Positions 14,201-25,830 of a stretch of DNA of 64,000 nt are shown piece by piece; position 1 is the stretch's first letter, and each line of letters opens with the position of its first letter. The translations under genes were made by a program, and so were the position numbers. The notes under the pieces are model-generated. The model had not been told where the DNA came from and searched no databases. It saw only the letters and a program-made list of their open reading frames with translations. Source of the stretch: Piromyces finnis (taxonomy: Eukaryota > Neocallimastigomycota > Neocallimastigomycetes > Neocallimastigales > Neocallimastigaceae); contig MCFH01000049.1 of the NCBI GenBank assembly GCA_002104945.1, positions 357,780-421,779 on the forward strand, in the 5' to 3' direction.

Positions 14201-15728
14201 CATTAGGATCGCTGGATTTTGCTGAAAGTATTTGGAATTTATTATGACTGAGAATAGATTCCTTTTCCTCAATACATTTTAATCTATTCCATTTCAGAAT
14301 TTTCTTAGGAACATTAAAGTCATTAGAAAAATCTTCCATAGGAATAATTTTACCATTAATAAGAAGTGGCTTATGGTCTGATACAGGATAAAAATTATTT
14401 ATAAATGATCCTGAGTGAATAAGATCTTTCATCTTCGAATTGATAAGAGCATGGTCAATGTCGGAAGATTGATCACCTCGAGTCCAAGAGATAGTAGACC
14501 CTCTAAGCGGAAGAATTTCCCAATCTCCTAATCCATTAGTTGATAACCAGTTGGATAATTTTACTTTAGACATATTAAAATCACCAACAAGAATCGATGG
14601 ATGGGATGAATGAGTTTGTAACCACAAGCGAACTTCTAACTTTGCATGATCAACATAGATGTTGTGATGACTATGAGGCATATAAACATTACCAATCGAG
14701 CATTTGAATCTATTCCAGAGACTAAAAGTATAAATAGAAATAATATACTTTCCAGAGAAGTTTTCAAGTGAGGCTTGACATGAATTGTGAAAACCTAAAT
14801 ATAAACCTCTCATTCCCGGAACTGATTCGTCAGCTTTCTTGAAAAAGTGTCTATAGTTTCGCAAAGTAACACGACAAGGATAATCTGTATTCGATCCAGA
14901 ACCATTACCAGTTTCTTGGAAACATAAAAATAATGGTTTGAAAATAGCTGTGAAATAGCTAATACTATCTCTCTTTTCGTGATTCCACCCATTGGTGTTC
15001 CAACTAAGACAAAAAGAAAAGTTATCAGGCTTGTTGGATGAGGAAGAATCGTTGCTATTATTATTATTATTAAAGTCATCGTTATTAATGGATGATGCAT
15101 CAGAGGAATAAGTAGAACTATTACTAGATGGCTGTGAAACTGAAGAACTATCAACTATTGAACTGTTATCAGAGTTGATAGAGCTATTAGAATTAATTGT
15201 TGAATGTTGAGATTGAAATTGTGTTTGCTGTAGATCTGGAATATTTTCATGATTGGAAACTTGTTGAAGATCTTGTTGAAGATCTAGTTGAAGATCGGAT
15301 TGTTGATGAGATTGTTGAACTGATTGTTGAAATGATTGTTGAATAGAATGTTGATGTTTATTAGAAACTAAAATTTTACGTTTGAGAGTGGAAAAAGTGT
15401 ATTTGTGATTCCTTCTACTACGAGCTGAAAAGGAAATTGAGGTAACTGAAAGTTTCTTCTTTAACATGTGTAAGATTTTAATACAATCTTTCGATGAACC
15501 ATGAACCTTGACTAAGAAAAAGTGATCATTGAAAGTCTGAAAATATTTAACACTAATAACTGAATTAAATTTATCTTCTAGAATAACCTCGAGTTTTTCC
15601 CATAGCATATTTACTGACCATGATCGAATACCACGGATAAAGAAGGAGCGAATATCATCTAAGGGGATACCATAAGACCGGGTACCACGTCTGATATAAT
15701 TCTTATCTTTAATATAAAGGACTGACAT
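11205..15728 (-). CDS. LINE polyprotein: endonuclease plus reverse transcriptase
   Basis: 1507 residues without a break. Residues about 1-235 hold an uncharacterised N-terminal region with a Gln-rich stretch and a Ser/Asn-rich spacer. An apurinic-type endonuclease (EEP fold) follows from about 236: LSWNTNGW, CFQETGN, LVGDFNMS, SDIDHALIN and VSDHKPLL are its metal and catalytic motifs. Reverse transcriptase begins near 718 with SGPDGIPIEFYK and continues with PKKGD, NYRGISL, FLDLRKAYDSV, GVRQGCPLSP and the FADD box (near 970). Near 1280 a Cys/His cluster (CPCCKCG...HWLLDC) matches the C-terminal zinc finger common in LINEs. I see no RNase H domain and no separate ORF1. The products nick target DNA and copy the RNA onto it. 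An Asn/Ser run at about 1320-1400 is a repeat expansion. Clade (L1, Tx1, R1 or Tad) was not decided. Confidence 0.95.
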   Translation of the reverse strand: MSVLYIKDKNYIRRGTRSYGIPLDDIRSFFIRGIRSWSVNMLWEKLEVILEDKFNSVISVKYFQTFNDHFFLVKVHGSSKDCIKILHMLKKKLSVTSISFSARSRRNHKYTFSTLKRKILVSNKHQHSIQQSFQQSVQQSHQQSDLQLDLQQDLQQVSNHENIPDLQQTQFQSQHSTINSNSSINSDNSSIVDSSSVSQPSSNSSTYSSDASSINNDDFNNNNNSNDSSSSNKPDNFSFCLSWNTNGWNHEKRDSISYFTAIFKPLFLCFQETGNGSGSNTDYPCRVTLRNYRHFFKKADESVPGMRGLYLGFHNSCQASLENFSGKYIISIYTFSLWNRFKCSIGNVYMPHSHHNIYVDHAKLEVRLWLQTHSSHPSILVGDFNMSKVKLSNWLSTNGLGDWEILPLRGSTISWTRGDQSSDIDHALINSKMKDLIHSGSFINNFYPVSDHKPLLINGKIIPMEDFSNDFNVPKKILKWNRLKCIEEKESILSHNKFQILSAKSSDPNVSTDELSKEFTSTAFSIADELSITSANNVIKSSFHISQQIFNLQKIKMKLYKRFKKERIYDIDEFIKRIKIYRKLIDYIHKRCNEFRKQEYLHWIKTGCEYMKSHNPKKAWKWIKKTAKIGKDSFFIAQPIKNKNGELVVATEEQLDVWHDHFENLASDPNGVSLDLEHWYEEPTNKRFSLPMLDEWDINQDISIDEVKSAILTTPNYKASGPDGIPIEFYKALVPSSNDSNNATDNNSSGNTTSDNDAHGLNFILKLFNRIWDGDFPNSWNESSIVSIPKKGDLTDCDNYRGISLINNGIKLISKIVTTRISEYGLKNNFIRPEQFGFRKKEESISLFISIQEICRRRQLDNTETYLAFLDLRKAYDSVPIGNILHKLDCLGIRGKSLQFIKNLYLTSKANVKLDGQFSKSFDVKKGVRQGCPLSPILFNLFINDIFRECEDLGVSLGDTRCCGGLFADDIVICAPTRGCLKKMLRRVNEWALYNEMEFGIQKCSTMVIRPESIENQNKRDPTFYLAGQPIPTTDCYTYLGVPFDKNLSLKPVIKALNNKVLKGLFSVSKFLRNPNIPIPFKKLVLNSQVISRVSYFAPLLGSNKARSRIAQKHVNKGIRWVAGVHKAVSFISLYSISKDLNIPPLSAKCALAQVRCFNKWKNSNCIISHLVNYIPKFRKYTWCKSSRTLDKKLKKHGDVKAVKNFYWKDLKGNSIKAQYYDDNKFIETKDFIKLCYEYPEFAYGFYWLLKARSGYKLDARVAKAAKFVDPVCPNYCPCCKCGVQSIKHWLLDCPTFRDIRIKHYDSIVQLLNFFSQRNSNSPINNNENVNISRDSNNINSNSNNSSNNNSNSNNSNSNNSNNNNNRNNNISNDSNSEDNNSNLDSNLVNDSNSSNNPVNINVYDYSSVYSKIFKFLLGGRSFNNINYNSREWKELCKRQIQSDTNEGTPFLTVTAELLTKIMPFAIGQQWTMFKRFEATSKSVNAEETVRQARRASATNGDHNFVP

Positions 15729-16370
15729 GATAATAAATTCTAATTAAAAAATATTGAATATAAAATAAATACTAATAAAAATTACAAATATAACGTATAT
15801 GGAAAAAAATCTGTCTCTCTCTCTCTTCTTAAAAGTACTGGATAGAACAAAAATTGTTACGATGCTTTGTTTAAAGTTTCTTTTTTTGAATTCTAGTTGT
15901 AAATTTTCTTTAAAAATTCTAGTTTTGGTTTGTTGTTAGTAAATTCGATTCGCTTTTTGACACTAAAATTGTTTGACTTTACTTTTCATTAAATATTTAA
16001 ATTGGTAAAAAATTTGAATCAAGAATGTCGACACCAGAAAGCTTGTGAATAGTATTTTTACATGATGTAGAGTGAATCAGTCTCTTACAAGAAACAATAC
16101 AACAATAGCTACATGAATATAAAAATACAATGCAAATGCTAAAGTTGACTACATTGGATTCTTACAAGAGAAGAGTAGTACTACATGAATACATGAATAA
16201 AAGAAAAAATACAGCAACAAAATGTATTACTCTTCTAATTAAATACTATACAAACTTACCTGAATATCAAACATTCAACTTATTCATCAAATACTCAATT
16301 CGATGAATAAAATGTTTTTTAATCGCTCAGTACCATGAGCTTAGTCCTAATAATTTTCCCTTAAAGACTA

Positions 16371-16617
16371 ACCAAGCATCCATTGCGCAATGCTTGGATT
16401 TAATTCTTTCTACTCTCTCAGTACCATGAGCATGAGTAGACCCCCTTGATAAACTCCATTATTAAATAAATGAAGGCACGTTCCTAAGAGGGCACCAAGC
16501 ATCCATTGCGCAATACTTGGATTTAATTCTTTCTACTCTCTCAGTACCATGAGCATGAGTAGACCCCCTTGAGAAACTACATTTATTAAATAAATGAAGG
16601 CACGTTCCCAAGAGGGA
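16371..16617 (-). repeat. two tandem 123-bp units at the LINE 5' end
   Basis: Units start at 16371 and 16494 with ACCAAGCATCCATTGCGCAA and are nearly identical; a further partial piece (CTCAGTACCATGAGC) lies at about 16327-16341. They are the first bases of the element on its own strand, which is where LINE promoter monomers sit. Each unit also carries the short palindrome CATTGCGCAATG or a one-base variant. Confidence 0.88.
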
Positions 16618-16630
16618 GGGAATGCAAGAT
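16618..16630. repeat. LINE target-site duplication, 5' side copy
   Basis: GGGAATGCAAGAT, identical to 10916-10928. Confidence 0.9.
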
Positions 16631-17010
16631 ACATTTATAAAAATTAGCATTTTATTAGGGGATTTGGACTGTATTTAAACCTAATGGCTTGTCTTGACTG
16701 TTTCTTTAACATTGATCTTTGACATAGGCTATTGACATAGGCCATTGTTATTGACAAAAAAAAAGTTTCATAGTGACCATCATAAAAATTGGAGATCCAA
16801 AAAAACGTCTGGTATAATCCAATACTTCTCAGGTTCTCTAAAGATGATATTTTTAAAGGACTTTTTAATATTTTTTCAAACGAATTAATATTCACCAAAT
16901 TGTTAGAATTTCCCTTTAAACCATTAAAATTACTCAAATTAAAAGAATTATAATAATCTGAATTATTGCCTTCACTATAACTTCTATTACAATTATGGCT
17001 AACAATACTA
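16631..17010 (-). mobile_element. decayed LINE 3' coding end (right part)
   Basis: The minus-strand frame at 16644-16937 resembles the last ~90 residues of the intact LINE protein (VNINSFEKILK against VNINVYDYSSVYSKIFK; SLCQRSMLKKQSRQ against KSVNAEETVRQARR), with stops and indels. It is the coding-end part of the old copy whose tail is at 10790-10915. Confidence 0.65.
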
Positions 17011-17359
17011 CACTATTAAAATTATTCACAAGTACCTTTCTACAATAATGAATAAATATATTCTTATATAATTTTCACTATAACCCTAAATCACAATTTT
17101 CCAATATTCATGACTTTAAAAAATTTACCTCCAGATCCAATAACTTACTCAACAAACTTATAAAATATTAATAATATAATTTAATTCTTTAACATATTTC
17201 CACTTTTTATAACATGAATTATACTCCACTAAATTTATGTTTTAATACTTCTACACTTTCAATATTTTATCCTGTTAATACACAAATTTTACAACTTTAT
17301 AATTTAGTTTATGATGTTTATTCTTATATACTTTTATTTCTCTATTTTGGTTGAGCACT
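17011..17359. other. spacer downstream of eL13
   Basis: AT-rich sequence between the LINE relic and the eL13 stop codon; it should contain the eL13 3' UTR and poly-A site. No gene seen. Confidence 0.5.
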
Positions 17360-18054
17360 TTACTTCTTCTTTTCAGCTTCCTTTTCAGCAAGTTCCTTAG
17401 CACGCTTTTCACGAACACCAACTAACCAAGCGTCAGATTGGGCCTTACGAAGAGTAGCGAAGGCAGACTTCTTGTCTAAAGTGACAGACTTGCGGGCCTT
17501 TTCTCTTGGGAAAGCGTTAGCAATTGGGAGAAGAGCACCAGCTGGAAGTTGAACAGCTTCAGCCTTCTTTGGGAAGACAATAAGCTTAGACATGTATTCC
17601 TTTAATCTTTGAGCGTTTAATTGTAAAGATTCTTCGGATCTGTTCTTTCTGCGGTGATCAACAGCAATACCAATGAAACGAGCTTCGTTACGGTTAACAC
17701 CAGCTTCCTGTAAATTTTAATTTTAAATTATATTTATAAATATTATTCAGTATTGTTCACATATTTATATCTTAAGAAAATTATTTAAATGTAGATTTAT
17801 AATATGATATATACCTTTAATTCTTCTAAGGTGAAACCCTTACCAGCTCTGATCTTAGAGTTGTACTTAAGAGTTTGAGCTCTGACAGCTGGTCTAAGGA
17901 AACCATCGACTGGACGTGGAGCAATCTTGGCAGCCTTTTCAACACGGTTGAGTCTTCTTCTAACCTTACGGGCTGGTTGGTTGAACCAAGTCTTAACACG
18001 AAGTTGCCAGTCCTTGCGGAAGTGTTGATTTGGTAACTGGTTGTTGTGTCTCAT
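17360..18054 (-). CDS. RPL13: 60S ribosomal protein eL13
   Basis: Two exons (18054-17815 and 17707-17360) give 195 residues, close to the 195-211 usual for eL13. The start [16 protein letters not shown] and [43 protein letters not shown] and the second-exon [39 protein letters not shown] follow the family closely, and the Lys-rich end ([12 protein letters not shown]) is typical. It is a structural protein of the large ribosomal subunit. Codon use is the most GC-rich of the host genes here, as expected for a highly expressed gene. An AG only two bases upstream of the ATG (on minus, TTTAGAATG) would allow a 5' UTR intron next to the start. Confidence 0.96.
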
Positions 18055-19073
18055 TCTAAACGACGATTAAAATACTATTTTATAAAATAGAATATATAAT
18101 GATTACTACATCTTCTACTTATCATTAATTTTTAAAATCTAGAAAAAATAATCCTTTGTTATGTTTTATATTAAAATTCAACATTATTTGAATTAAATTA
18201 CACATCCATCGTTTATTTTTTTAATAACGGACTTCTAATTATTAAATTTCTAATTAAATTTAATAATTAATAATTACATAAATACATAACAAAGAACATT
18301 AAAAACAAAAAACATTCATCAATTCCAACTCATAAATTACTTACATAGAGACTATGGAAAGAGAGAATAAAACTGTTGTAAAGTTCATTACTTTTTAATG
18401 ATTTTTTTCAAAAATCACCATTGATTGTAGTTCTTTGATTTGATTGGATAATTTAAGCCACATATTATATATAATAATTACATTTTTATATAAAATAATA
18501 TAAATTTATAAATTTCTGTATACATAGATACAATACATAATGTAAAATATAAAAAATGGTTAAAAAGTAAATTATACACTAAAATTAAATATCAAAAAAG
18601 TTTAAATTATAATGGCACATTTTTAAAAAATTAAGATTTATTCAAAGAAATTGTTTATTTTTTTCTTCATAAAAAAATTACTACAAATTTAATAATTATA
18701 TTAATATTAATTTTAAGAAAAATGATATTTTTATACTTTAATTTATTTTTCTTTTTTAGTTGTTGAAATAAAAAAATTTTGCATATTGCCTATGTACAGC
18801 TAATTGCAAATTGCGCAAGATATTTAAAATAAAATTGTGGTGTAAAATAATACTTAAAATGAATATAAGTTTAAAAAAATAAAAAGTGATAAAAGAATTT
18901 TATTCTAATATTAAATAAATTTATTAAATAATTTAATATGTATTTTGTAAAACATTTTCATAGTATGTATTTTCTAATAAATTTTAATCATACATGAAAA
19001 ATCGATAAATAATTACTTTAATATATTAATCATAATAAACATTTGTTTTTAAATGTAGAATTCAACAATTAAT
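18055..19073. other. intergenic, eL13 promoter side
   Basis: About 1 kb of AT-rich sequence between the eL13 start and the NCBP2 stop. It should hold the eL13 promoter and 5' UTR. No ORF, tRNA or repeat recognised. Confidence 0.5.
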
Positions 19074-20677
19074 TTACATATCTTCATCAGAATCAGAATC
19101 ACCTTCTCTAAATCTTGGATTCTATAGCAAATAATAAAAAATTAAAAAAGAAAAAAAAATTAATACTAAAAATCATTATTATAAGATTTTTTTTATTTTA
19201 TTTTTGTATATTACGTTTCTTTTTCTTGACACATTTTCATCTTCACTATCGTCATCACGATCACGCTTACGACCTATTTAAAATTATTAAATAAGAATTT
19301 AATTAAATTTTATTAATTTGGGATGTTGGTTATCTAAATTTATTTATTATAGAATAAATATTAGATACAAACTTCTTTTACTATGGCTTCTTGAATCACC
19401 TTCACCTGATGGAACACTAGAATAGTCTCTATATGTTGATTGTTGATGTTCACGTCTTCTCTTTTCTTGTCTTAAGAATTCATGTCCATAACCACCACGT
19501 CCTGGGTCGTATTCTTGTCTATATTCATCACGAACCTATTATTTTTAATAAATATATATTAGAAAAACTCGATTTTTAAATATCTCCGACATTTTTACTA
19601 TTCATAATAATTATACCTGTCCACCACTTTTACCACGACCATATTGTCTACCATCACGATATCCTGGATCTAAATCTGTTCTAATAATTCTTTCATCTAA
19701 TTTTGTACCATTAATATATTTTAAACAATCAAGAGCATCTGAATGTTGATAATATCTGTACAAATTAACATTGTTAATATGAAGAATATAATATGTACAA
19801 TGAATAATATATATAATAATGAGGAAATATTCATATTATATAAAAAAATATAAAACAATAATGAAAATTATACAAATTATATTTTGTGTTTGTTAATATA
19901 TATTAGATATTATTGAATAAAAATTAATTTCATAAAAAATATAAAATTTATTAATTAAACAAATTTTTAATTCTTACTCAACGAAGCAAAAACCACAAGG
20001 AGTTTTTGTATTTCTATCTAAACCCATAATAATTCTCTTAATTTCACCACATTTTGAAAAAACTTCATAAATTTGTTCTTCAGTTGTGAAAAATGATAAA
20101 TTACCAACATATAATGTAGTTGAAGTCGCTAATTCTCTTACAAGATCTTCCACAGTACCCTTTTGTTTAAAATTTAATGTTAACAATTATTGTTAATAAT
20201 TAATTAAAATAAATTATATGTTATTATTATTTAATAAAGATTAAAAATATTGTTAATAACACTAAAGTAGTGCATTTATTTAATTGCTTGTGATTAGTGT
20301 CCATGTTAATTATAAATTAATTAAAACAATTTATTATAAAATATCAAATCATTTTATCAGTATTTCCAAATTATTAATTTATACAATCAATATTTTATAT
20401 TAGTTTTTTTTTTTTTTTTTAATTTTTAAATGTTTATAGAAATAAATAGAAAATAATAATATTTTTAATTATAAAAAAAAAATCTAATTTGAAATGTAGA
20501 TTAATAAGATGGATTAATTAACAATCAAATTTCGCACAATCATCTCTTTTAATTAATTTAATTTAATTATATATAAATATTGCAATGATTTTGAAAATAA
20601 TAGAAAATATAACATACAGGATATTGTTGATCTTTATATGAAGATTTCACAGCTAATGATTGTATTATTGATGCCAT
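19074..20677 (-). CDS. NCBP2: nuclear cap-binding protein subunit 2 (CBP20)
   Basis: Six exons (20677-20618, 20159-19978, 19755-19617, 19535-19373, 19273-19215, 19121-19074) join in frame to 216 residues. An RRM occupies about 35-115, with RNP2 [21 protein letters not shown] and RNP1 [11 protein letters not shown]. The CBP20 signature after it is present: [47 protein letters not shown], whose Tyr, Arg and Asp residues hold the m7G cap in the family. With CBP80 it binds nuclear pre-mRNA caps and links capping to splicing and export. The C-terminus extends beyond the usual ~156 residues with an Arg/Asp/Ser-rich tail ([18 protein letters not shown]) ending in GDSDSDEDM, a possible CK2-type acidic site. 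Start chosen as the only ATG giving the family N-terminus (YKDQQYP). Confidence 0.94.
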
Positions 20678-21137
20678 AATATTAGTGGAAAAAAAATAAT
20701 CTCTTACAAAAAATATCAAAAAATAAAAATTAAAAATAAAATTAAAAAATTAAAATTAAAAATATTTACTCTATATAAAAATATATTAAAAATTAATCTG
20801 AAAAAAAAAAATTTTTTTTTTTGAAAAAATATAAATGAAATTAAAATAGGGAGTAGATTAATAATAATAAAAGAAGAATCTTTGGGTTTTTTTTATAAAT
20901 ATATATATAATTTTTATTATTATTATTACTTAAATATAAACAAATTAATTAAATCTAATATTCTCTAAATATATATTTTATTATATAAAACAAAAAAATA
21001 TTATTTCTTTTTTGTCTTTAATAAGATTTCTCATGAAAAATACAACATTTATTTTTTTCGATTATATAAAATTGAAAATTAAATAAATAAATAGTAATAA
21101 AGTATAAAAAAAAGTATAATTATGATATTGAAATTAA
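20678..21137. other. spacer between NCBP2 and EFG1
   Basis: 460 bp of A/T with homopolymers; contains the NCBP2 promoter and EFG1 3' UTR by position. Nothing else seen. Confidence 0.5.
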
Positions 21138-22568
21138 CTATTTCTTTTGTTTTTTGTTTATTTGACTAGACTTAGAAGAGTTAGAACGTTTTTTTGTGTT
21201 TTTATTATTTTCATTTTCATTTTCTTCATTATTTGATTCATTTTCATTGCTTTCACTTTCTTCATCACTTGATTCACTTTCATTATTTTCTTCTTCTTCT
21301 TCTTCTTCTTCATTTTCATCATTCTCTTCATTATTATCATTATCATTTATTTCTTCTTCATTTACTTTATTTTCACTTTCTTCATTAGTATTATTTTCTA
21401 TTTCATTATCTTCTTCATTTTCTTCAGTATTAAAGAATTCATCATTCATAGTTACATCCTTAACTTCCTTTGATTTCTTATCATCTAAAACAATAATATA
21501 TGTATTAATATTTTTCAATTTAATAATTTGTTTTATTTGAATAAAAATTTTAAGAGATATTAATTTTTATTACTATTATAATTATGTTTATTATTATGTT
21601 TATTATTATTATTTACCTTTTTTAGATTTATTCGAAGTAGTACTTTGTTCTATTGAATTAACGCTTTTGATTAATGATTTTCTAGCGACATTTCTATTAC
21701 GTGGAATACTAACATCTAATAATTCTCCAGATTTAACAGCTTGTTCAATACTTGATCTAATACTATCACGCTTTTTAATAATACTTTCATTTTTAAGTTC
21801 AGATTTTGGAAATAAGGAAATGTATTTTTGGTCTTTTGGAAAATGCTTATAATTAATTAAAATTAAACAAAGGGGAAGAAAAAAAAAAGTAATTAGTAAT
21901 ATTTCATTATAACTCTTAAAATATAAATTTTTAAAAATATTCACTTCAATGTAGTTTAAGTCAAGGACATATTTTTCTAATTGTTTTTCAAGCTCTTGAC
22001 GTTTTTTTGGATCAGCATCAGAATTTAATTTAGATAATTGATTTTTGGTCTTAGTGAAATTTTTATTAGCTTTTTTAAATTCTAATATAACCAAATTAAA
22101 ACGATAAAATTTATATTAATAACTATATACATATACTAAATTCGAAATTCCTTTCTTCAATATAAAAATTGAATTGCAATATTTACCTAAAAATTTTACA
22201 AATTTATACTTTTCTGAATACTTTTCTTCAACATTAATTTTTGAAGTAACTTTAGATTTATTTTCAAATTCTATTTCATAAGCTTTTAATGAACGTTCAA
22301 GTTCTTGGCGAACATTAGCATCAATAGTATCCTTTTATTATTACATTAAATTATATTATTAATAATATTAATATTCATATGAATCAAAATAATTGTTTTT
22401 AATCGATATATAATTAATGTATATTTTTACCTTTCTGAGTAATCTTTTTGTATCCCGTATTTTTTTACGTAAAGAATCTCTACTTAATTCTTCTGGAACA
22501 TGCTTTTGCTTACGAGGTTTCTTAAAATTTTTATTGAAATTTCTCTTATTATTTGATTTGTTTTCCAT
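21138..22568 (-). CDS. EFG1: rRNA-processing protein EFG1 family
   Basis: Five exons (22568-22431, 22331-22187, 22081-21945, 21845-21617, 21484-21138) give about 331 residues. A basic N-terminus leads into SLRKKIRDTKRLLRK, DANVRQELERSLKAYE, KYKFVKFFEFKKANK and DLNYIEHFPKDQKYISLFP, in the order seen in EFG1 proteins, where these pieces form a coiled-coil region. EFG1 acts in the nucleolus in early 18S rRNA processing and 40S assembly. From about residue 220 the tail is strongly acidic (Glu/Asn/Ser runs) and ends in a Lys-rich nuclear-localisation-like stretch (KKRSNSSKSSQINKKQKK). Identification rests on the remembered family pattern, with no search. Confidence 0.85.
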
Positions 22569-23943
22569 TGTATTATGTATTTAAATGTAAAATAAAATAA
22601 TAAAATGAAAATAAATATATAAACTTTTTGTCTAAAATTCTTTATAAATAAATTAATATTTAAATAAATCTAGGTATCAATATTTAATTATCTATATTAT
22701 AACAAAGATTAAATAGTAAATTCTCAATTTTTAATCTTTAACTTTCAACAATAAAAATATCAAAAAAAAAAAAAAAAAAAAAAAAATCTATCCAATTGTA
22801 TTTTAAGATTAAGATTATATATTAATATTTTTACATAAAAATTATAAAATTCATGTGACAATATATATGGTTAAGTATATGAAGCATTTATTTATGTTCA
22901 ATAAAATTCAAAAAATTCTAACCTTTTAATTCATAAATTTATAATCTAACCTATTAATATTTAATAAAAAGGTTTATGTTTTTTTTGGTATAATTAGAAA
23001 TAATTATAAAATATAAAATATATATTTAATAATTGCTATTTTTATTATTTACTTTTTCTCATAAAATATACATAAAATAACTAACTATTTTTATAATTAC
23101 TTTAAAATTAAATATATAAATTGATTAATTTTTTCTATTTGTTATATTTGTTATTGTTGATAATGGAATAAAATAACAATTTTATCGAAATTTTTTTTTG
23201 ATTCTTAAAACTTTTTTTATTTTCTTTTTTTAAAGGAAAAAATATTTAAAATACTTATCTATAAGAAATAAATGTATTATATAAAAGAAAATAAAAATTT
23301 GAAAACATCTTTTATATTTTAAAATAATAACAATTAAATATTTAAAATACTTGTACATAAGAAACAAATATATTATATAAAAGAAGAGCAAAAAAATAAA
23401 AATTTTATTTTAAAGTTGTAACAATTAAATTAGTTATTTCTTTTTTAATAAAATAAAAAGTTTTTTAAAAGTATAATTAAAAGTTTAATGCATTATTACT
23501 ACATACACATATAAAAATATATAATTATAAAATTTATTATAACCTAACTAATAATACTTTAATTATTTACCTACTTCTTCCTATTAAAATAAAATAATTC
23601 TCCTGTTATTTATTTTAAAATTTGATTTTTATGAATTTTAAATTATTGGATAAAATTTTCATATTAATATATTTCATTTTAATTAACTTGATATTAAAAT
23701 AATATAATACAATATTTTATTTGAAATAATTTTATTATTATTATTATTATTATTATTTTTTTTTTTCATAATTACTTAGCTTTTAAGAAAAGAAAATATA
23801 ATTTATTATTATTATTTTTTTTTATGGTATTTGTATTGCATTTATACTTTAGTAATTCAATGATAGAAATTTAATAATAATAGTAAGATATAAAATTACG
23901 GAACGGTTAATATGTATACAAGTAAATAAATATTATAATAAAT
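22569..23943. other. intergenic between divergent genes
   Basis: About 1.4 kb, nearly all A/T, with an A26-27 tract near 22760-22786. Two similar blocks around 23230-23300 and 23340-23400 share AAATACTT..ATAAGAAA.AAAT.TATTATATAAAAGAA, a short imperfect tandem repeat. No gene seen; both neighbours point outward so their promoters lie here. Confidence 0.55.
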
Positions 23944-25794
23944 ATGACAATTAACAATATAACAGTGACAACTTCATCCTTACTGTCAAATAGATCAAAT
24001 AATGAGAATGAAAGTAATAAAGGTATTTCGAATTTTCATTTTTAGATGTGAATTAGTAAAATCCTTATTATTATTATTATTATTTTTTTTTAATTATTTA
24101 ATACATCAATTAAAAATGAAAGGATAATATAGATGATATATTGATTAATAATTTTATTGATTATTATGATTTTAAGAAATTATATTTTATTTATTATTTT
24201 AAAATTATATTGCAAATAATATTCATTTTAATAAAAAAGATTCATGTGTTTATATATATATTTCCTCTTTCTTCTTTCTTTCTTCTTTCTTTTTTTATTA
24301 TTTATAAAACTAAAAAAAAAGAAAACTGTTAATATAATTTAAATGTTTTTATATAATTAATAGTATTTTTTTTATATTATACCTATATAATTAATTTATA
24401 TAATATTTTACAGTGGAAGGAATGAATATTGATTCACAGTCTTATTCATCAAACAATACTATATCTTCTTTAGATATATTATCTTCAGATATTGATTATA
24501 TAAATCACACAAATTTTACGAAGCATAAAGGAAAAAAGAGTTCAAATTTAAGAGAAACTAAAGTTTCTTCTTTTTTTGATGGAACAATAATTGATAATAA
24601 TAACGAAATTTCTGATAATGAAATTGAAAATCGTAGTGAATTAGAAAAAATGAATAATGATATAGATGAAGACTCTGATGATAATGATGATGATAATGAT
24701 GATAATGATGATAATGATGATAATGACGATAACGATGACAATGATGACAATGACGATGATAATGAGAGAAATAATGATGATGATAATGATGAAAATGAAG
24801 AAGAAGAAGAGGAAGAAGAAGATAGTAATGACGAAGAAAATAATGATGATGAGAGTGAAAACAGTGATAATGATAATGAAGATAATAATATATTAGAAGA
24901 TGAAAATACACAATTTTATGATGAAATGGGAAAGGAACCAGAAAGTAAATTAAAATTAAGAATAAAGCTAAAAAGAAATAATCATTTAAAAACAGAAGAA
25001 GAAGAGGGAGAAATTGTTTCTAAAGATAAAAATAGATTTGAAATTAGTACAGAAAATAATATTAAGAAAATTTCTAGGTTTGATATTTCTGGTAAAAACG
25101 AAAAACATATAATTAATAAAGAAATAAGTGATAATTTTTATCTAATTGAAAACAATAAAAAGACTTCTAAAACTGGGAGTACAAATAATATATTCGATAA
25201 AAACAACAATATAATTAATCAATCAAATAAAAATATTTTATACTCTGAACCAAAAAGTATAGTTGAATCTACCTCTGTTATAACAAAGGCACCTGTGAAA
25301 AAAAATACATCAATATCAAAAGGTAGAAAATCCAAAAAATCTATTCAAATCAATGTGAGAGGAAAAATAAAAATATTAAAAAAACCAAAAAAAATTGATT
25401 TAATGGAAATATTAAACAAAGTATTAAAAGTTATTAAATTGTTAGTATCAATATATAAATAATATTATTTGTTATTCCAGTGCTAATGTTAATTTATAAT
25501 TTATAATTAATAGGAAAGATGTTTATGGTATTTTCCATGAACCTGTTAATACAAGTATTGTAACAGATTATGCTCAAATTATTAAAAATCCCATGGATTT
25601 TGGAACAATGCAGAAAAAAATAGATACTAAACAATATAGTAGTATAAGCCAATTTCAGGTATTTATTCATTTTGATTATCAATAATTATTTTATAGTTAT
25701 ATTTAAATTATACATATAGTATTATTTTTTTTTTTAAAATGTGAAATTTATTTATTTTTATACACACATATATAATATGATGTTATTTTATATA

Positions 25795-25830
<36 letters not shown>

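Larger units (their letters stand above)
10929..16617 (-). mobile_element. full-length non-LTR retrotransposon (LINE), 5689 bp
   Basis: The element is bounded by identical 13-bp direct repeats. On the minus strand it has a 5' UTR of about 890 bp with two tandem 123-bp units, one long ORF (15728-11205), a 3' UTR of about 240 bp and an A35 tail (T run 10929-10963). Exact TSD, intact ORF and intact tail indicate a recent full-length insertion that could still be active. Confidence 0.92.

Noticed and set aside
24505-24911. His/Tyr-rich and Ser/Leu-rich minus ORFs and a Met/Ile-rich plus ORF
   Set aside because: Alternative-frame readings of the GAT/AAT repeat that encodes the acidic tract of the bromodomain protein.
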